Assembly (NCBI GenBank): GCA_905250125.1
Contig: CAJNOL010001176.1
Coordinates: 1-64,000, forward strand
Source of the DNA: Rotaria sordida
Taxonomy: Eukaryota; Rotifera; Eurotatoria; Philodinida; Philodinidae
DNA length: 64,000 nucleotides
Direction: 5' to 3'
Shown: positions 34,522 to 45,364 of the stretch, in pieces
Layout of the letters: each line of letters opens with the position of its first letter
How positions within the stretch are numbered: position 1 is the first letter of the stretch
Made by a program: the position numbers and the translations under genes
The notes under the pieces: generated by a model
Databases searched by the model: none
Told to the model about the DNA's origin: nothing
The model's input: only the letters and a program-made list of their open reading frames with translations

Positions 34522-36746
34522 TTATTTTTTTCTTCTTTTCTTTCTATTATCTGACAATGAATGTTTTCTTTTATTTGTCTTATTCATACATTGATTTGGT
34601 AAATGACATACATTGCATGTATTACAATGTATTCTTTCAGCTTTAACACATCGTTGACATAATAAACAATGTTTATAAGGTAAACCATCTTTTGATGTAC
34701 ATGATTGACATTGAAAACAATGTTGATTTGTTAATAATGTATAACGATTACATTCGAAACAATATTTATAATTTATATCATCTAATGGTGGAAATTTTGA
34801 TGGACATATATCAGTAAACATACGAACAGGTGAACCTTTTTTTCCACGACATAAATTTAATGATGATATTGATGTATATTCAATTTTATAATCAAGCATT
34901 TTTAAATTTGGAAATGCATCAATAATCCATTTTTCAAGAAAATATGGATTAAAAAGTATTAAATTTCGATTAATTTCATATGATTGAAATAATTTATCAA
35001 TTGAATATGATAATGCACGATGAAAACCACCAAATGGTGGATCAATAATAATTAAACAATTTTTAATTATTGAAAGAAATTTTTCTTGAAAATATTTTTT
35101 ATTTGAAAATATATGTCCATTAAACATATTATAAATAAGCATTTGTTTAGAAGAATAAAATGAACAAAAACGAATATCATAATCAAGTAAATATGAATGA
35201 AATTTTTTTTTCAAATTAAAACATTGAAGATTTTCAAAAATTGTTGGACAACCAATACAAATAATACTATCCCAAGAAGTTTTTAATATAATTTCATTAA
35301 TAAGATAATCAATAAATGTTTGTGAAAAGAAAAATTGTGCATTACTACGTTTATTTTCAAGTGGTTGAAGAATGTATTGACATGGTTGTCGTAATTGTTG
35401 ACGATTAAGAGATTCAGTATATTTATGATCAATATGATCAGATTGTTCATTTTCAGAAAATAATGTCGAACAAGTATAACAATAATGACTAAAGAAATAA
35501 AAGAAAAATTTTTCATGATTAAGAAATATTGTAGCTTTTTCTTGATTCGGTCAAGATTCTATCAGATGCAAAAAAAAACAAAATAAATGTGAACGTATCT
35601 TTTAAAATTTTAGTAGAATTATTCTAAATTTTGGCAAAATATCATTTTAAAAAGTCAATGAAACTAAATCATAGTTATTAATACGGATGTACAGTTCTAG
35701 TTTACTGGTCATCGACTCACGAGGAATAGTTTTCAACCAACCAATCACTTTTTCATTGAAATCGACTATGTTGTTTCTGAATATGACTATGAGAAATTCT
35801 CTTAGGTCTTTATATGCTAGTCTTCGAAAAAAATCGATTTTCTAGAAAACTATCATCTAACGGCAAATTCTTTTGTTGATATTCGAGATCATCATGATTC
35901 ATAACCTATAATTCACACGTTTTCTCGTTAGTGTTGTTGATGCACACTGACTACAGAGTAGGAAGCTATGGGTCTACATTTTTGTGGGCTCGGACCCGAT
36001 CGGGTCCAAACCTGAGTTTTTTTTCATCAATATCTGGCATCATTCGTGTACATGAACAAGTAAAAGATCAATATTTTAGTTATTTATTCGTTACTCTCCG
36101 ACGTACAGATATATCTTGTTGCTGTATGTCTCATAGGAAGGAGCAGCGGGTATACAAAAACATGTAACTGGGCCCGGACCCGCAACTCTCTACTACAGGA
36201 GCACCAGTAGAACGGAAATGTCAGCGTCATAGTCGACCCTGTGTTGATGACTCACTGTATCTATTCGGCGAATTCCGATCTTAAATTTTGTTCATAAGTA
36301 CTTTTAATATCTTATTTGGAAAATTTCAGTCAACATAAATATTTCGTTCTAAAAGTATTGCATTTTTAAATTCTACATATATTTCATCAGACTCATCTTT
36401 GATATTTATCACATAATCGTCTACTTAAGTAAAACAAGTCTATCAAATCTATATCTTACATATCTCGTTGTTTATTAAATTTTTTTCTATTTTTTTGTAC
36501 TATTTGAATATATTCTTTAAATTTTTCATATTCTTTTTCATGTTGTTCAATAATTTTTTTTGATTTTTTTTCATGTCTTTTTTCATATGGAATAAATATA
36601 TCACATTCTTGACGATCTCGACAAGCTGAACAAGCAAAAAATTTTGATGTTGATGAATGAAATAATAATGTTGGACCATGTATACATTTTGGATGATTTA
36701 TTTCAATATTTTCAGAAAAATCAATTTCAATCGAATGTTTAGTCAT
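34522..36746 (-). CDS. ZCCHC4: ZCCHC4-like rRNA N6-adenine methyltransferase
   Basis: Two exons, 36746-36460 and 35488-34522, give 417 residues; the donor GTAAGA and acceptor TTTCTTTAG are strong. Residues 1-50 hold a GRF-type zinc finger (C21, H23, C39, C42, with KFFACSACRDRQEC matching ZCCHC4). A Rossmann-fold methyltransferase domain follows (NKRSNAQFFFS, ICIGCPTIFE, LLDYDIRF) with the catalytic DPPFGG at about 245-250. A Cys/His-rich zinc region follows (CFEC...HCFQC, CTSKDG, HCLLCQRC, HCNTCNVC). By family it methylates an adenosine in 28S rRNA and acts in the nucleolus/ribosome pathway. The CCHC knuckle that names the family is missing: after NQCMNK the protein ends in a Lys/Arg tail. 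The start is set by TTTTTAG five bases upstream; the P450 gene ends only 77 bp before it. Confidence 0.92.
35489..36459. other. ZCCHC4 intron with repeat copies
   Basis: A 971-bp intron, long for this gene. It carries the second copy of the dispersed repeat seen at 31424-31560 (here 36048-36170), flanked by GC-rich words (CTCGGACCCGATCGGG and GGGCCCGGACCCGC). Confidence 0.55.
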
Positions 36747-36823
36747 TTCATCTAAAAACAAAAAAAGTAACTTAAAAAATTTAAAAAAGTACAATTAAAA
36801 AAATATATAAAGTTCATTCTCAT

Positions 36824-39800
36824 TTAAACACGACATTCAAGTTGTACAAAAGCACCATGTTCTGAACGAAGAATAATTTCAAATGAAAGATTTAAATCAT
36901 TAAATGTTTGAGATGTTTTTAATTTAAATCGTCTTAATATCCATGATAACATAGATTTTTCTTCTAACATAGCAAATCGTTGTCCAATACAATTTCTTGA
37001 ACCAGCTGAAAATGGTACAAAAGCAAATGGTGATCGATTATGACTATTTTCTGGTAAAAAACGATCTGGATCAAAACGATCAGGATCAGGAAAATGTTTT
37101 GGATCACGATGAACATAATAAATAAATATAACAGCTGTTGAACCTTTTAAAAGTTTATAACCATCTAAAGAAAGAAAGAAAAAACAAGCTGTTAGTGCAA
37201 TCCCGGTGGGATTAAATATTTATCTTTTACATTTAATCCTACAGAAATGCAATAAGGAAGAAAATCATATATTACAATGAGATTTTATTGGTATGCTGTC
37301 TTTAATTGGGAGTCGGACAATTGCTCACGAATGTGAGTGTTAGGGAAGTGACTGTTGGAGGTAGAGCCCGACCAGATCTGAAATTTTCCTGTTAACCAGG
37401 TTCCGGTCGAAAAAGTTTTGGACTGAATAGGTACCCTAGTGACCAAATACAACAAAAAACCAGAAAAAGGTATTGCTCGTACTTTCTGGGTGACTATCCA
37501 ATTTCGGTTAAAAAATTTCATTGAGAATATCAAAATACGATTTGATCGAATCTCAAAAAGTTTGATCAACTGGTTCCGTGTCTGGATCCAGAAATTCTCG
37601 GACCCGATGGGCTCTATCCACAAAAGATTAATCTATTATATTCAAATCCAACAATTTTGATCAGTCTGGTCTGGGTCCAAATTTTCTTGAATCCAATGGG
37701 CTCTAGTCAGACGTTTGGGCACTGGTATAGGTCTTCTCATTATTCACACCCACACCCATGTGAGCGAATAATTATCCTAAATCTCTGTAATTATATATCA
37801 GCGGGGTCTCTCGTGATTTGTGATAGTATCTGTCACGACCTGTAAGAGGATGCAAATTTCATTTCAATACTTATGTTTCACAAAAATATTGAAATAAACT
37901 CACGATACATAAAATCTTCTTGTATTTCACGTGCAATAAATGGAACTGATGGATAAAGTCGAAGTGTTTCTTTAATAACACATTCTAAATATTCTAATTC
38001 ATTTAAATCTTCCATTGTACATGGACGATCACGATCATTTCCTAAAATGTTAATTTCAAAAAAGAAAATTCAATCTAATAGTCTTTGAATATTTTACCAA
38101 AAACTCTATCAATTTCTTCATGTAATTTTTTTTGTACTTCTGGATGTGATGCAATCATAAAACAAGTAAAATTAATTGCTGCTGCAGTTGTATCATGTCC
38201 CTTAAATATTCGAAAGAATTAACAAAATAATAAAACATTGATAATTTATTTTATTTTATACTTCAAACATAAATGTATCGACTTCTTCTTGAATATCCAG
38301 AAGTGTTAATTGTTCATCATTCATTTGTTTAAGAAGTAAATCTAAATAACAAAATATCGGATTTTATCGAAATAATAAATATTAGAATTAACAAAAAAAC
38401 AATTACCAAGAAATGCATAACGTTTTCCACGATTTTCATCAGCACGAAATGCTTGAGCACGATCATCAATAACTTTTTTTGTAAATTGATGAATTATATT
38501 TAAATTTCGATCATGATCTCGTCCTTCTGGTAATAATTTAAATAATAAATCAGGCCATAGCCATGGCATACGTTGACGTTTTAGTATTATATCTGTTAAT
38601 CTAAAATAAAAGAAAAATAATTCTGTTTTCTATTTTCAAGAATTTAATTTACTTTAAAACAGCGTCAACATATTGTGAATTTTTTTTTTGTTGAGCACCA
38701 ATATTTAAACCCATTGCAGCTTCTAAATTATTTTTAGAATAAATTTTTACAAAAGAACAAAAAACTATTCAAAAAAAAACATCAACTAACCACAGATAAT
38801 ATCCAAAGCACATGATGCAATATATGAATATAAATTAACTTCTTTTCCTGATTCAATTGAACTTAAACGTTGAACTAAAATAGTTGATTGTTCATTATAA
38901 ATATCAACATAATTATTGAGTAATTCTTTATCATGAAAGGCAGGTGTTATAATACGTCGACGATTTTTCCATTTTGCTCCATTACTAAAATTAATATGCT
39001 ATTTTTCATCATGGATTACAATTAAAAAAAGTCAGCTTAGACACTCATATGAAATTATCGAAAGAATTACACTTGTTTCTTTGTTTGGGATGTATACTAC
39101 GAAGGAAATCTTCCAACTCATTAACTGTCCGTTAGTAGAGACTATGAACATTATCTATGGCTGGATGAGCTATAAATATCCTGAAAAGAATATGATACTG
39201 CATTTTTACATTATTTTTTTAAATGAAAGCTGCGAACCTTCTCAGGAACACAGAAAAAACTGCTTTTTTGAATTTCGACCTGTAACATTGTACAGAGACA
39301 CGCCTTAATGAACATAGTTTATTATGAAAGTTTCAAGTTTTTTGGTTTACTCCTCTCTTGAAATAAGAACATCGAATCTACCAGCGTATATAAGCAATGT
39401 TTAAGGGCATACCTTTATCATAGATACATCATACGATAGGTATCAGAGATCGGATCGGTTCAGGTTTTTCAAAATTTAAACCGAAGTTGGTTTGGGATAC
39501 TGCGAACAGAACCGATTTCATCTCTGATAGGTGTAACAAAAAGACATGAAATTTACATAGTAAGCTACTTTCATTAAAAGTTTATCTTTTTGCAAATATA
39601 TTGTCAAGATGATCTCAGAAGTTATTTTTAGAATAGTAATTCAATTTATTCTTATATTTTGTTGATAACTATCTAAGAAATATAATCTCGATTTTAACTA
39701 ACCTTGTTAATAAACCTGTTCTAAGCCATGGATAAAGATATGCATAATCCGATGATTTTGTTATATGCCTTGAGCCACTAAGAAAATGCTAGAATAAAGA

Positions 39801-41517
39801 AAATATAGGATAAATCATAAATAGTACCAAGATAAAAAATGAATTATCTCCACGACGGATCAATCAAATAGGTTGCTGACTTTTTTTTTTGGTTAATGAT
39901 TGAAATTTATTCAAAGGTTGCTTTTTTTCGTACAGATCAGATATTATTGTTAGTTATCATGAAAATAATTTTACCTGTTATCAGGTAAGAAAAATACATG
40001 TATAGAGTTTTGATAGATAATTTTCAGTTGTCATCTAAGAGAATAATAAGAAGAAGACCAAATGAAATATATTGATGCATACAAAAGCAAATTTTCAAAT
40101 GTGGAACACTAATTTTTTGCGAGAAAGTTGCTGCCCAATGGACAATAATAATATGTTTTACTTATGGGACACGAATTTCACCATCTAAACTGACTATTAT
40201 CTCTGTGTGCAGCATTAATATAGTTCATTTTGACTTATTATTATTCTCTTTGATGACAACTGAAAATTACCTATGGAACGCTTCACATATATTTTCCTTA
40301 TTTGTCAATAGTATTTGTTTCCGTTGTTCATATGAAAAAAAAACACTTCAAATAAGTTTCTATCACCAAGCAAAAACTCAGCCCATTCGAACGAATCGAA
40401 GTGAAAATATTTCAATTGTTTCATCGTAGTGTTATTTATAATCTACTCTATATAAGTTGAATCATAGTATTTTCGATAATTTCAATCAGTATTCTGTGTA
40501 TTTATCAAACTTTAGATATTTTTATTTTTATACAAGCTACTGATTACTGTAATGAAATGTTCAATTTTTATTTGATTTATTTGACAATCTTGACTGAAGA
40601 TTTGCTAAAAAAATGTAGACATGTACAAAATATTGTATGAAAGTAATGGCTTCGAATGTTAATTATCGATAATTCTTTTTAAAAAAAATGATTTCTATGA
40701 TTCAGTACACAAAGCTTTTATCGAAAAGATATTCACGGTTTACTTAAATCAGATTTGCTTTTGCTAATATAGTCAGAAAAATTACGTTTCAGTCAATCTA
40801 TTAATATGAAAATCGTAAAGTAGACATACTATCATCATTTTAATAATCTCAACACAAACTACGCACTTTTGATATGTATGTCAAATAAGGATAGAATTAA
40901 TAAATATTTCTATGCTAATCAATCTTTACTCTCCTAATAATCGAAAAATTGATTTCAAATTTGTAAAGAAGCAAAATCTTTTTTTATTTTCGAAATCTTC
41001 GTCATGATGTCAAATAAATTGAAATGAAAATTATTTTGTTCGATTAAATAATCAATGTTCTCTCTAAACATATGAAAATAAATAGCGTTCGAAATTCAAA
41101 TCAAGCAAAATTGTTAACAATAACATAATCAATCTGTAATATTGTATTTCCCAAATATAAAAAAAAAATAAATAAACAAACCTCAAGTCCAACTGGATGA
41201 AAAAAAGCAATTAAAGGATATGTACCAAGCCATAAACAATACAATGTTGTAGTTTTACTTTCTTCATACAACAAATCAAGTTTTTGAGAGAATTCTACAA
41301 AACAAAAATAAAATTTTTTCATAAGAATTTATTACTTACGATAGGGATCTAATGGTAAATTAAATAGATTTCCAAATAAAGGTAATCTATTTCGAGGGCA
41401 TGGTATAGATCCATAAGTTTTTAATAGTTTAATGTATTGAATAAACCATGTTTTTAATCGAAAGATTATAAGAATAATAAGAATAATAATTAATACTGTA
41501 AAAGAAAGCAATGCCAT
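36824..41517 (-). CDS. Cytochrome P450, CYP4-type (microsomal)
   Basis: Ten exons on the minus strand (41517-41340, 41294-41182, 39788-39703, 38984-38791, 38722-38653, 38600-38407, 38341-38262, 38200-38098, 38041-37904, 37164-36824) give 498 residues, the normal full length. An N-terminal hydrophobic anchor (residues 1-20) is followed by a Pro-rich hinge ([13 protein letters not shown]). CYP4-type landmarks are [23 protein letters not shown], the I-helix GHDTT (about 306-310), KETLR with E364/R367, DPDRF (417-421) and the haem-binding [10 protein letters not shown] with Cys about 444. By family it is an ER monooxygenase acting on fatty acids or similar lipids with NADPH-P450 reductase. Nothing essential is missing. 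An acceptor-like TATTATAG lies ten bases before the ATG. It sits between HAPSTR1 and ZCCHC4 on the same strand. Confidence 0.95.
37201..37880. repeat. GC-richer dispersed repeats in a P450 intron
   Basis: The 740-bp intron between the last two P450 exons carries words such as CAGATCTGAAATTTTCCTGT (also near 34070), TCGGACCCGATGGGCTCT (related words near 34120 and 53050) and a short CACACCCACACCCA tract at 37745-37758 resembling half of a telomere-like block. Confidence 0.5.
38985..39702. repeat. P450 intron with dispersed repeat (copy 1)
   Basis: About 39230-39440 resembles 55327-55520 in the same orientation. Shared words are AGGAACAC(C)AGAAAAA and CTTGAAATAAGAACATC(G/A)AATCT. The rest of the intron is ordinary AT-rich DNA. 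Confidence 0.5.
39789..41181. other. Large P450 intron, nothing else seen
   Basis: 1.4 kb of AT-rich DNA between the second and third P450 exons. I find no repeat family, RNA gene or coding motif here. Confidence 0.5.
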
Positions 41518-41686
41518 TTTTACGTTCTATAATACAATTAATGTTTTTTTTTCGGATTTTATTTTCAAAAATAGAACAAAAAAAAAGCATTTCAACTGAG
41601 CCATGTTTAACAAGCAAAAAAAGAACAAAAATACGAATACGAGTGAGAGACAAAACAAAAAGATAATAAGAGATAAGTTATCATTT

Positions 41687-41692
41687 TTTATT
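41687..41692 (-). promoter_or_regulatory. Poly(A) signal of HAPSTR1-like gene
   Basis: AATAAA on the minus strand, 14 nt after the HAPSTR1 stop and inside the 189-bp gap before the P450 start. Confidence 0.5.
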
Positions 41693-41706
41693 CTTTTATA
41701 TTTTTA

Positions 41707-44700
41707 TTACATATATCGAGCACGTTTTAACTTTTGAGAATCACCTATAGATAAATCTGTTGAATGAAAATCACGTTTACGTGCTAATTGATTAGCAACT
41801 TGTTGACGAACAAAACTTTCAAGTTGTTCAGAATGATCGTGTGAAGATGTATCAACATGATGTGTAGTTTCATTATCTAAAGAAAACAAAATTAAGTCCC
41901 TTAACAAGATTATTTAAAAAGAAATTCATGAAAAATTAAGTTTTTCCCATTTTAGGTTTATGCTTTTCAAGTTACTATGACTTTCACATTTTTCATCCTT
42001 TAGTGCATTATGTTAGCTGGGAAGCTAGAACACTAGCGTCCCCCTTATTTTGAAAGAGCAGTGGCAGGTGGTGCCCTTCCTACATGTGCAATATTATCCA
42101 AGATACAAATCACCAGTCGAGTAGCTAACGGTGAAAACAGAATACTAGCTTCTCTCTTGTTCTGAAAATGGTAGTGGAGCGTGCTGCTACTCTATCGGCA
42201 CCGTGTATCCTTGATAACACAATGCACATAGTGAGGACGCCATCTGCCATTACTCATCCCAGACAAGAGAGGTACTACTGTTCTAGTTTTGCTTCTCCTT
42301 TAAGTTATTTAGTCCTCTAGGCTGTGGATGAGCGAGAATGGGCGTATTTCCTTCACTTCCATCCTATTTTTACAGCTTTAAGAATTATGTAAGCATAAAA
42401 GTAAAGCGGAATAAATTTGATCTGTTGTGAACTTATGTATTGAAAACAAAAAACAATTGTTACCATCCATAACAAGTGCTTGCCGAAATGTATGTAAATC
42501 ATCAACAATAGGAAGTTGATTGATTGTACCGTTGTTTGTACTACCAATATCTGTTGGACAAGTAAGATGATATGGTGAACGATCAATTAAATAATCATAA
42601 ATTTCTTCACAACGTATATGACGACGTTGTCTGCGACGTGTCCAACGTAAAACATCTTTAGTTTTAGTTAGTTCACCATTGAGAATACCGAGTTGAATTG
42701 CATCTTTTAAAGTATCGAGACTTTCTAGAAAAAAAAACAAAGGATTCTGTTGTACATAGTAATAGATGAAATCTCAATCACACGAAGATCTAGATAAATG
42801 AGATATTTTGTAGGACAGTAGTTGCGAATATGGGTTTACTCAGCATAACCACACTCACATCCTATTTGAACTGAAACTCAAGTCAGTGATTTTGGCATCC
42901 GGTTGAAAAACTCGAGAATATGGTAGGAACTTGTAAGCAAAAAAATCTGACCATTGGATCCGGACATCATATTCCGGAATCTTTTGCACGGAATCGATCG
43001 TACATCATTCATCTGGAAAAGTTAGACTACAATAGTTTTTGAGAAATAGTATACTCTTTGTTTGAGTCATATGTTTTCCTGAAAAGTGTTACTAGATGTT
43101 CGAAAATGTTTGTAATAATCCAACTGAAAACATAAAAATTGGCTCTGACTAGATCTTGGACGTAGAAATATCATATGCGGATTCGGTAGTCAACTTTTTC
43201 TGTTTCTAAAGAGAATCGAGTATAGTTGATCATCGGATATAGCTATCGTATTTTTGCGTTCAAGATTCGATTATGTTTCAATCGGAACTGGGGGCTAGAA
43301 TCATTAACCTAGGCGTATCTGTTTTGCATTGACTTTGGCGCAAACAAATCATAAAAGCTTGATATTTTTGAGAATATACGTGAGAAAATTCTTCATAATA
43401 ATTAACGAATACAATAGAAAAGTGTGTTTAAGTGGAGCCAGTACATGCAACTTTATTTTTACTGTTTATCAACACCTTGAAAAAACTGAGGTCCATCATT
43501 TTCATGCAATGTAAGACGACAAATCAAAATGATTCGTTTGAATTTCTATTTCATACAAGATGTAACGGTGTTATTGAGAATGTACATCTGGTACTAATTC
43601 TAGCTGTAATCATGACATTGAATAATGAAGTTTACACTAAGTTTCCATACTGTTATTGTAAAGAATTTGACGGCGCATATTTTCAAAACAAAATCAGGAT
43701 TTTATTGTTTGCCTATATGAAAACATTAACCTCACCTTTTGCGCTTTTCATCGATATCTCTCAGTTTTTACATCGCTTAAAATCAAATACTTTTAAAATT
43801 GCTTAGAAATTCTATTGAGATCAATCTATTTCGTTTAACAAATATTGTCTCTTTTATTTCTAAAACTTCAAGATTGTTTTAGTAAACCATTGAGTGTGAA
43901 GGCAACTATAAGCTTCATAGTACTTTTTGATTCTAGAACGGGATATGTGTAGATTTGTAGAGGAAGACTGTTTCTACCTAATGGTGGCTGTATTACTAAG
44001 TTTTATTAAATACCGTTGCGATATCAAGAGAGGATGCCACCTTCTTCGTGAACACAATAGAATGCAGTAAAGGAGGCACCCATTGTTAATACCTCAATAG
44101 AACTTAATAGTACATAAACTACTCAATGAATTGAAAATAATGAAGAACACTTTATAATCGTACAGACATAGTCCTATGAGGTCTGCATTAGATAATACTA
44201 TTATCCGTTTCAAAAAAAGAATGGACTCGATTGTTTGTTGAATAACTCGGCAACACTGATAGCCATCGAGCTCGGATTTTCGCCATTAGAAAGAGCATGA
44301 ATGGAGGTACAAGTTTATCTGAGAATCAAAATACTTGAAAAGTTTCCTACGGGGCTCCAGAGATTTTTTTGAAAATTACTGTCCAAAAACTTCCCGGAAC
44401 CGCGTAAAAAACTTTTCAAATATTTTGATTCTCAGATAGACTTGTATCCCCACTCATGCTCTTTCTAACGACGAAAACCCGAGTTCGATAGCTATCATTA
44501 TTGCCAAGTTATTCAACAAACAACCAAGTTCATTCTTTTTTGAAATAGATAATAATTTCTCTTAACTTATGAAGATAAAGCAATACATGAAATATATTAT
44601 GCAGGCTTTTACTTCCGAAAGGGAAATTAAAAATTTCTACTAAGCTAACTTGATCATCAAAGAAACGTCATTCTTCGACATGCGATAAAATACGAAATAC

Positions 44701-45034
44701 TTGCTATAATTCTAATTTACCTTTATAAAGTACTGTAACAGATTCAGCTGCTGCATGAAATGTGTTCCAATTATTTGTTCCATTAGAACGTTCTTAAAAA
44801 TTTCAATAATAAAAATAAAAATATTTTTTTTTTAATTTTACCACGAAACATTTTCGTAACATTTGTAGCTGCATTTTGGAATGCAATAAATAATTTTTGT
44901 GTATAGGAATCTTGTCCATTAATTAAATTTTCCTGAATCATTCTTTCACATTCATCTTCATATTTTGATAATGCTGTTTCTTCATTATCAATAGATGATG
45001 AAATTTCATTTTGATTATGATCAAAATTCGACAT
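41707..45034 (-). CDS. HAPSTR1: HAPSTR1 (C16orf72)-like stress-response protein
   Basis: Four exons (45034-44842, 44792-44721, 42724-42464, 41876-41707) give 231 residues. The layout follows HAPSTR1. An acidic N-terminus (YEDECERMIQE) is followed by two short repeats of a Phe-x-x-Ala-Ala-Thr-x-Val type (KLFIAFQNAATNVTKMFRG and FHAAAESVTVLYK). A basic stretch comes next (DVLRWTRRRQRRHI), then a Ser/Thr-rich linker, and the tail ends in KLKRARYM like the KRxRM end of the family. In vertebrates HAPSTR1 is a nuclear partner of the HUWE1 ubiquitin ligase and modulates stress signalling; that role here is inference. It is divergent from NAP1L1, with 330 bp between start codons. Unlike most genes in the window there is no acceptor-like AG near the ATG. 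Confidence 0.85.
42725..44720. other. HAPSTR1 intron 2
   Basis: A 2-kb intron holding a foldback element at 44213-44548. The plus-strand open frame at 43432-43806 has no motif and is probably chance or a remnant. Confidence 0.45.
44213..44548. mobile_element. Foldback MITE (~335 bp) in HAPSTR1 intron 2
   Basis: Arms of about 140 bp: TTTCAAAAAAAGAATG at the left is mirrored by CATTCTTTTTTGAAA at the right. Internal matches are AGAAAGAGCATGA and CTGAGAATCAAAATA. It has no coding capacity. The arms are close to equal length, which suggests a complete element. Confidence 0.72.
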
Positions 45035-45364
45035 AGTTTCACAAAATTAATATAAATAATAATAATAAAAAAAAAAAAAAACTTCTAATAATAACAATCA
45101 ACCAATGTTTAATATGATTCAATTGATTGCTAAGAAATGATGTCGCTAGATAATTTCTTCAAAGAAATTATTTTGTATTAAAATAAAAATATTTAAGAAA
45201 AAAAGAAACTAAAAATTTTCTTTAATAGAAGAAAAACAAACGTTGAAAATTAATTAACAAAATTGATTTTCGATACTAATTTTCTATTGGTTAATAAAAT
45301 TTAGGTATAAATTACGCAGCATAGTAGAAAGTATCGGTTCGCTTGGTACAAAAATAAAAGAAAA
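45035..45364. promoter_or_regulatory. Bidirectional promoter region, HAPSTR1 / NAP1L1
   Basis: 330 bp between the two divergent start codons, extremely AT-rich with an A-run next to HAPSTR1. Neither gene has a start-proximal 3' splice site, unlike the other genes of the window, so both transcripts may begin here directly. No TATA box can be assigned with confidence. Confidence 0.5.

Noticed and set aside
43432-43806. 124-codon open frame inside HAPSTR1 intron 2
   Set aside because: Hydrophobic mixed composition, no recognisable motif, and overlaps another frame. Probably chance or an old remnant.
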